24,120 nt of DNA, from NCBI GenBank assembly GCA_905206195.1, contig CAJLGN010000001.1, positions 1-24,120 of the forward strand, in the 5' to 3' direction. A program made the position numbers and the translations under genes. The notes beneath the pieces are model-generated. The model was not told the origin of the DNA. It saw only the letters and a program-made list of their open reading frames with translations, and made no database searches. This document shows, in pieces, positions 22,549 to 24,120 of the stretch (the stretch's first letter is position 1; every line of letters begins with the position of its first letter). This stretch comes from an uncultured Roseburia sp. (GTDB lineage: Bacteria > Bacillota > Clostridia > Lachnospirales > Lachnospiraceae).

Positions 22549-22597
22549 GCCACTTTTTCCCGCCGGGCTTTTTTTGTCAAATCTTTGCGATTGATAC

Positions 22598-22609
22598 GCT
22601 GATATCAGC
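22598..22609. repeat. Perfect 12-bp palindrome upstream of cstA
   Basis: GCTGATATCAGC is self-complementary and stands between the divergent valS leader and cstA promoters. It could be a dimeric regulator site, but no family is indicated. Confidence 0.4.
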
Positions 22610-22637
22610 AGTTCACACACCCAAATATACAGTTAAG
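22608..22637 (+). promoter_or_regulatory. LytTR-consensus-like repeat pair upstream of cstA
   Basis: GCAGTTCAC (22608-22616) and ACAGTTAAG (22629-22637) are direct repeats with a 21-bp period. The second fits the published LytTR half-site [TA][AC][CA]GTTN[AG][TG] in full; the first fits at seven of nine places. With -10 at 22671 they lie at about -75 to -67 and -54 to -46, where an activator would act. Confidence 0.5.
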
Positions 22638-22642
22638 CCAAA

Positions 22643-22676
22643 GAGCATACACATATGCTCCCCTTTTCGCTATACT
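22643..22676 (+). promoter_or_regulatory. cstA promoter region with an inverted repeat over the -35
   Basis: TATACT (22671-22676) is a good -10. The -35 place has no TTGACA-like hexamer and is covered by the inverted repeat GAGCATA-CACA-TATGCTC (22643-22660). A promoter lacking a -35 but with activator-type repeats upstream fits regulated expression. The inverted repeat may bind a further regulator. Confidence 0.5.
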
Positions 22677-22716
22677 GAGAATAAGATAAGCATTAAGACA
22701 TGAAGGAGGGTTTTTT

Positions 22717-24120
22717 ATGGTAAGTTTTTTTGTCTGTCTCGCAATATTAATCGGCGGCTATTTTATCTACGGTAAGGTGATTGAAAATTGCTTTCACCCG
22801 GATGATCGCCTCACGCCTGCCATGCGTCTCACGGACGGCACGGACTATGTTCCCATGCATCCAGCTCGAATTTTCTTGATCCAGCTGCTGAACATCGCTG
22901 GGCTTGGACCAATTTTCGGCGCCATCTCCGGTGCGCTCTGGGGACCACAGGTATTTCTGTGGATCACGTTCGGCACCATCTTTGCGGGAGCTGCCCACGA
23001 TTATTTTTCGGGTATGATCTCGATGCGTAATTCCGGAAAATCAATTTCCGAACTGTCCGGAAAGTACCTCGGAAATATTATGATGCAGGTGATGCGTATT
23101 TTCTCCGTCGTTCTTCTTGTTCTCGTGGGTGTATCTTTCTCCACAGGACCTGCAGGACTTCTGGCGATGCTCACCCCACAGGTGCTCGACCGCAATTTCT
23201 GGCTCGTTGTAGTGCTAATCTACTACTTTATTGCCACCTTTGTTCCAATTGACAAGGTGATCGGAAAACTCTACCCGATTTTTGGAATCTGCCTGATTGT
23301 CATGGCAGTGGGCGTTGGCGCAGGTCTGTTTATCCGCGGATATCAGATTCCTGAGATTAATTTCACCAACCCGCACCCCGACAAGACTGCAATGTGGCCG
23401 TTTATGTTCGTCACTGTAGCCTGCGGCGCAATTTCCGGCTTCCATGCGACACAGTCTCCGCTGATGGCACGCTGCATGAAGACCGAGCGGGATGGGCGCA
23501 AGATTTTCTACGGCGCGATGGTTGCTGAGGGTATTATCGCACTGATCTGGGCTGCGGCGGGCTGCACATTTTACAATGGCACCGGCGGGCTGCAGGCGGC
23601 GATCGCACAGTACTCAGGACAGGGCGGCGTTGTATATGAAATCTGCAACAGCATCATGGGACCTGTGGGCGCGGTGATCGCGATGGTCGGCGTTATCGCC
23701 TGTCCGATCTCCTCCGCAGACACCGCATACAGAAGTGCGCGACTCACCATCGCAGACGCGCTGCACTTTGATCAGAAACCTCTCAAAAATCGTTTGATTC
23801 TCACCATTCCACTCCTCGGCGTCGGCACATTCCTGACGCAGTTGGATGTGACAAAAATCTGGAGGTACTTCTCCTGGTCAAATCAGACATTGGCTATGAT
23901 CGCTCTGTGGGTATCCGCTGTGTATCTCTCAGTGACAAAAGGTAAATATCTCCTCGCTGCGATCCCGGCAACCTTTATGTCAGCGGTGAGCTGCACCTAC
24001 ATCCTGATGGCACCGGAGGGCTTTAAGCTGCCTGCCTCTGTCTCCTACCCGATCGGAATCGTATTTGCACTCGGATGCTTTGCACTGTTCAGGCTGGTCG
24101 GAAGAAATCAGAAGGTGGCG
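22717..24120 (+). CDS. cstA: CstA-family carbon-starvation/peptide or pyruvate transporter, cut by the window edge
   Basis: An integral membrane protein; 468 residues lie in the window and the frame is open at the edge. The CstA signature is plain: MHPARIFLIQLLNIAGLGP, then FGAISGALWGP, GTIFAGAAHDYFSGM, GFHATQSPLMARC and ACPISSADTAYRSARL. About twelve or more hydrophobic helices can be counted. Related proteins in enteric bacteria import pyruvate (BtsT, CstA) or were linked to peptide uptake in starvation. GAAGGAGGG lies 7 nt before the ATG. BtsT-type genes are controlled by LytTR regulators in E. coli, and a LytTR-like repeat pair stands upstream here. The family is certain; the substrate is inferred. 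Confidence 0.94.
   Translation, partial: MVSFFVCLAILIGGYFIYGKVIENCFHPDDRLTPAMRLTDGTDYVPMHPARIFLIQLLNIAGLGPIFGAISGALWGPQVFLWITFGTIFAGAAHDYFSGMISMRNSGKSISELSGKYLGNIMMQVMRIFSVVLLVLVGVSFSTGPAGLLAMLTPQVLDRNFWLVVVLIYYFIATFVPIDKVIGKLYPIFGICLIVMAVGVGAGLFIRGYQIPEINFTNPHPDKTAMWPFMFVTVACGAISGFHATQSPLMARCMKTERDGRKIFYGAMVAEGIIALIWAAAGCTFYNGTGGLQAAIAQYSGQGGVVYEICNSIMGPVGAVIAMVGVIACPISSADTAYRSARLTIADALHFDQKPLKNRLILTIPLLGVGTFLTQLDVTKIWRYFSWSNQTLAMIALWVSAVYLSVTKGKYLLAAIPATFMSAVSCTYILMAPEGFKLPASVSYPIGIVFALGCFALFRLVGRNQKVA

Noticed and set aside
1..24120. CRISPR array or insertion sequence
   Set aside because: No regularly spaced repeats and no transposase frame or paired terminal repeats with target duplication were seen.

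Overview
The window comes from an endospore-forming, low-to-mid G+C Gram-positive bacterium of the Clostridia. The supporting signs are a complete spoIIAA-spoIIAB-sigF operon, a T-box leader on valS, strong GGAGG-type ribosome binding sites, sigma-A promoters and U-tract terminators. Gene content and style suggest Lachnospiraceae; that family call is inference. Most genes lie on the minus strand, so transcription mostly runs from high to low coordinates.

Layout. (1) 1-5136, minus strand: a vWA/single-TM/FHA-like membrane protein, a 729-residue protein with sheath-like character, two adjacent Hcp/tail-tube-like paralogues, a hairpin terminator, and the first codons of a further gene. I read this as part of a contractile-injection-like (T6SS/phage-tail-related) system in a monoderm; it is the most interesting part of the window. 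(2) 5389-6117: an orphan LytTR response regulator, cut off from that cluster by tandem terminators. The cluster's promoter region carries an 11-bp direct repeat with a 21-bp period, the geometry LytTR proteins use. (3) 6446-7372: a free-standing HMA copper-chaperone-like gene behind a csoR remnant and decayed sequence, then a small two-helix membrane protein. (4) 7748-8293, plus strand: a PncA-like cysteine hydrolase. (5) 8382-10963: a metal-efflux operon of CadC-like ArsR repressor, separate HMA protein and Zn/Cd/Pb P1B-ATPase, with a sigma-A promoter and 26-bp operator. (6) 11096-14112: a FlK-type thioesterase, an unrecognised coiled-coil protein and a membrane chemoreceptor. (7) 14224-15866: the spoIIA operon behind a sigma-H-like promoter. 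(8) 15940-19132: a zinc-ribbon/TPR membrane protein, a tiny gene interrupted by an in-frame UGA behind a palindrome-covered promoter, and a FapA-domain protein. (9) 19367-22548: valS with its T-box leader. (10) 22598 to the end, plus strand: a cstA-family transporter whose upstream region holds a LytTR-consensus-like repeat pair.

How parts fit. The metal operon is self-regulating: metal binding to the ArsR repressor should free the operator, with the HMA protein and ATPase exporting the ion. SpoIIAA, SpoIIAB and sigma-F form the forespore partner-switching circuit. ValRS synthesis is tuned by uncharged tRNA-Val. The proposed injection-like cluster would be made under LytTR-type control, with tube and sheath genes ahead of an intermediate terminator. 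All functions are read by eye from motifs; no database search was possible.
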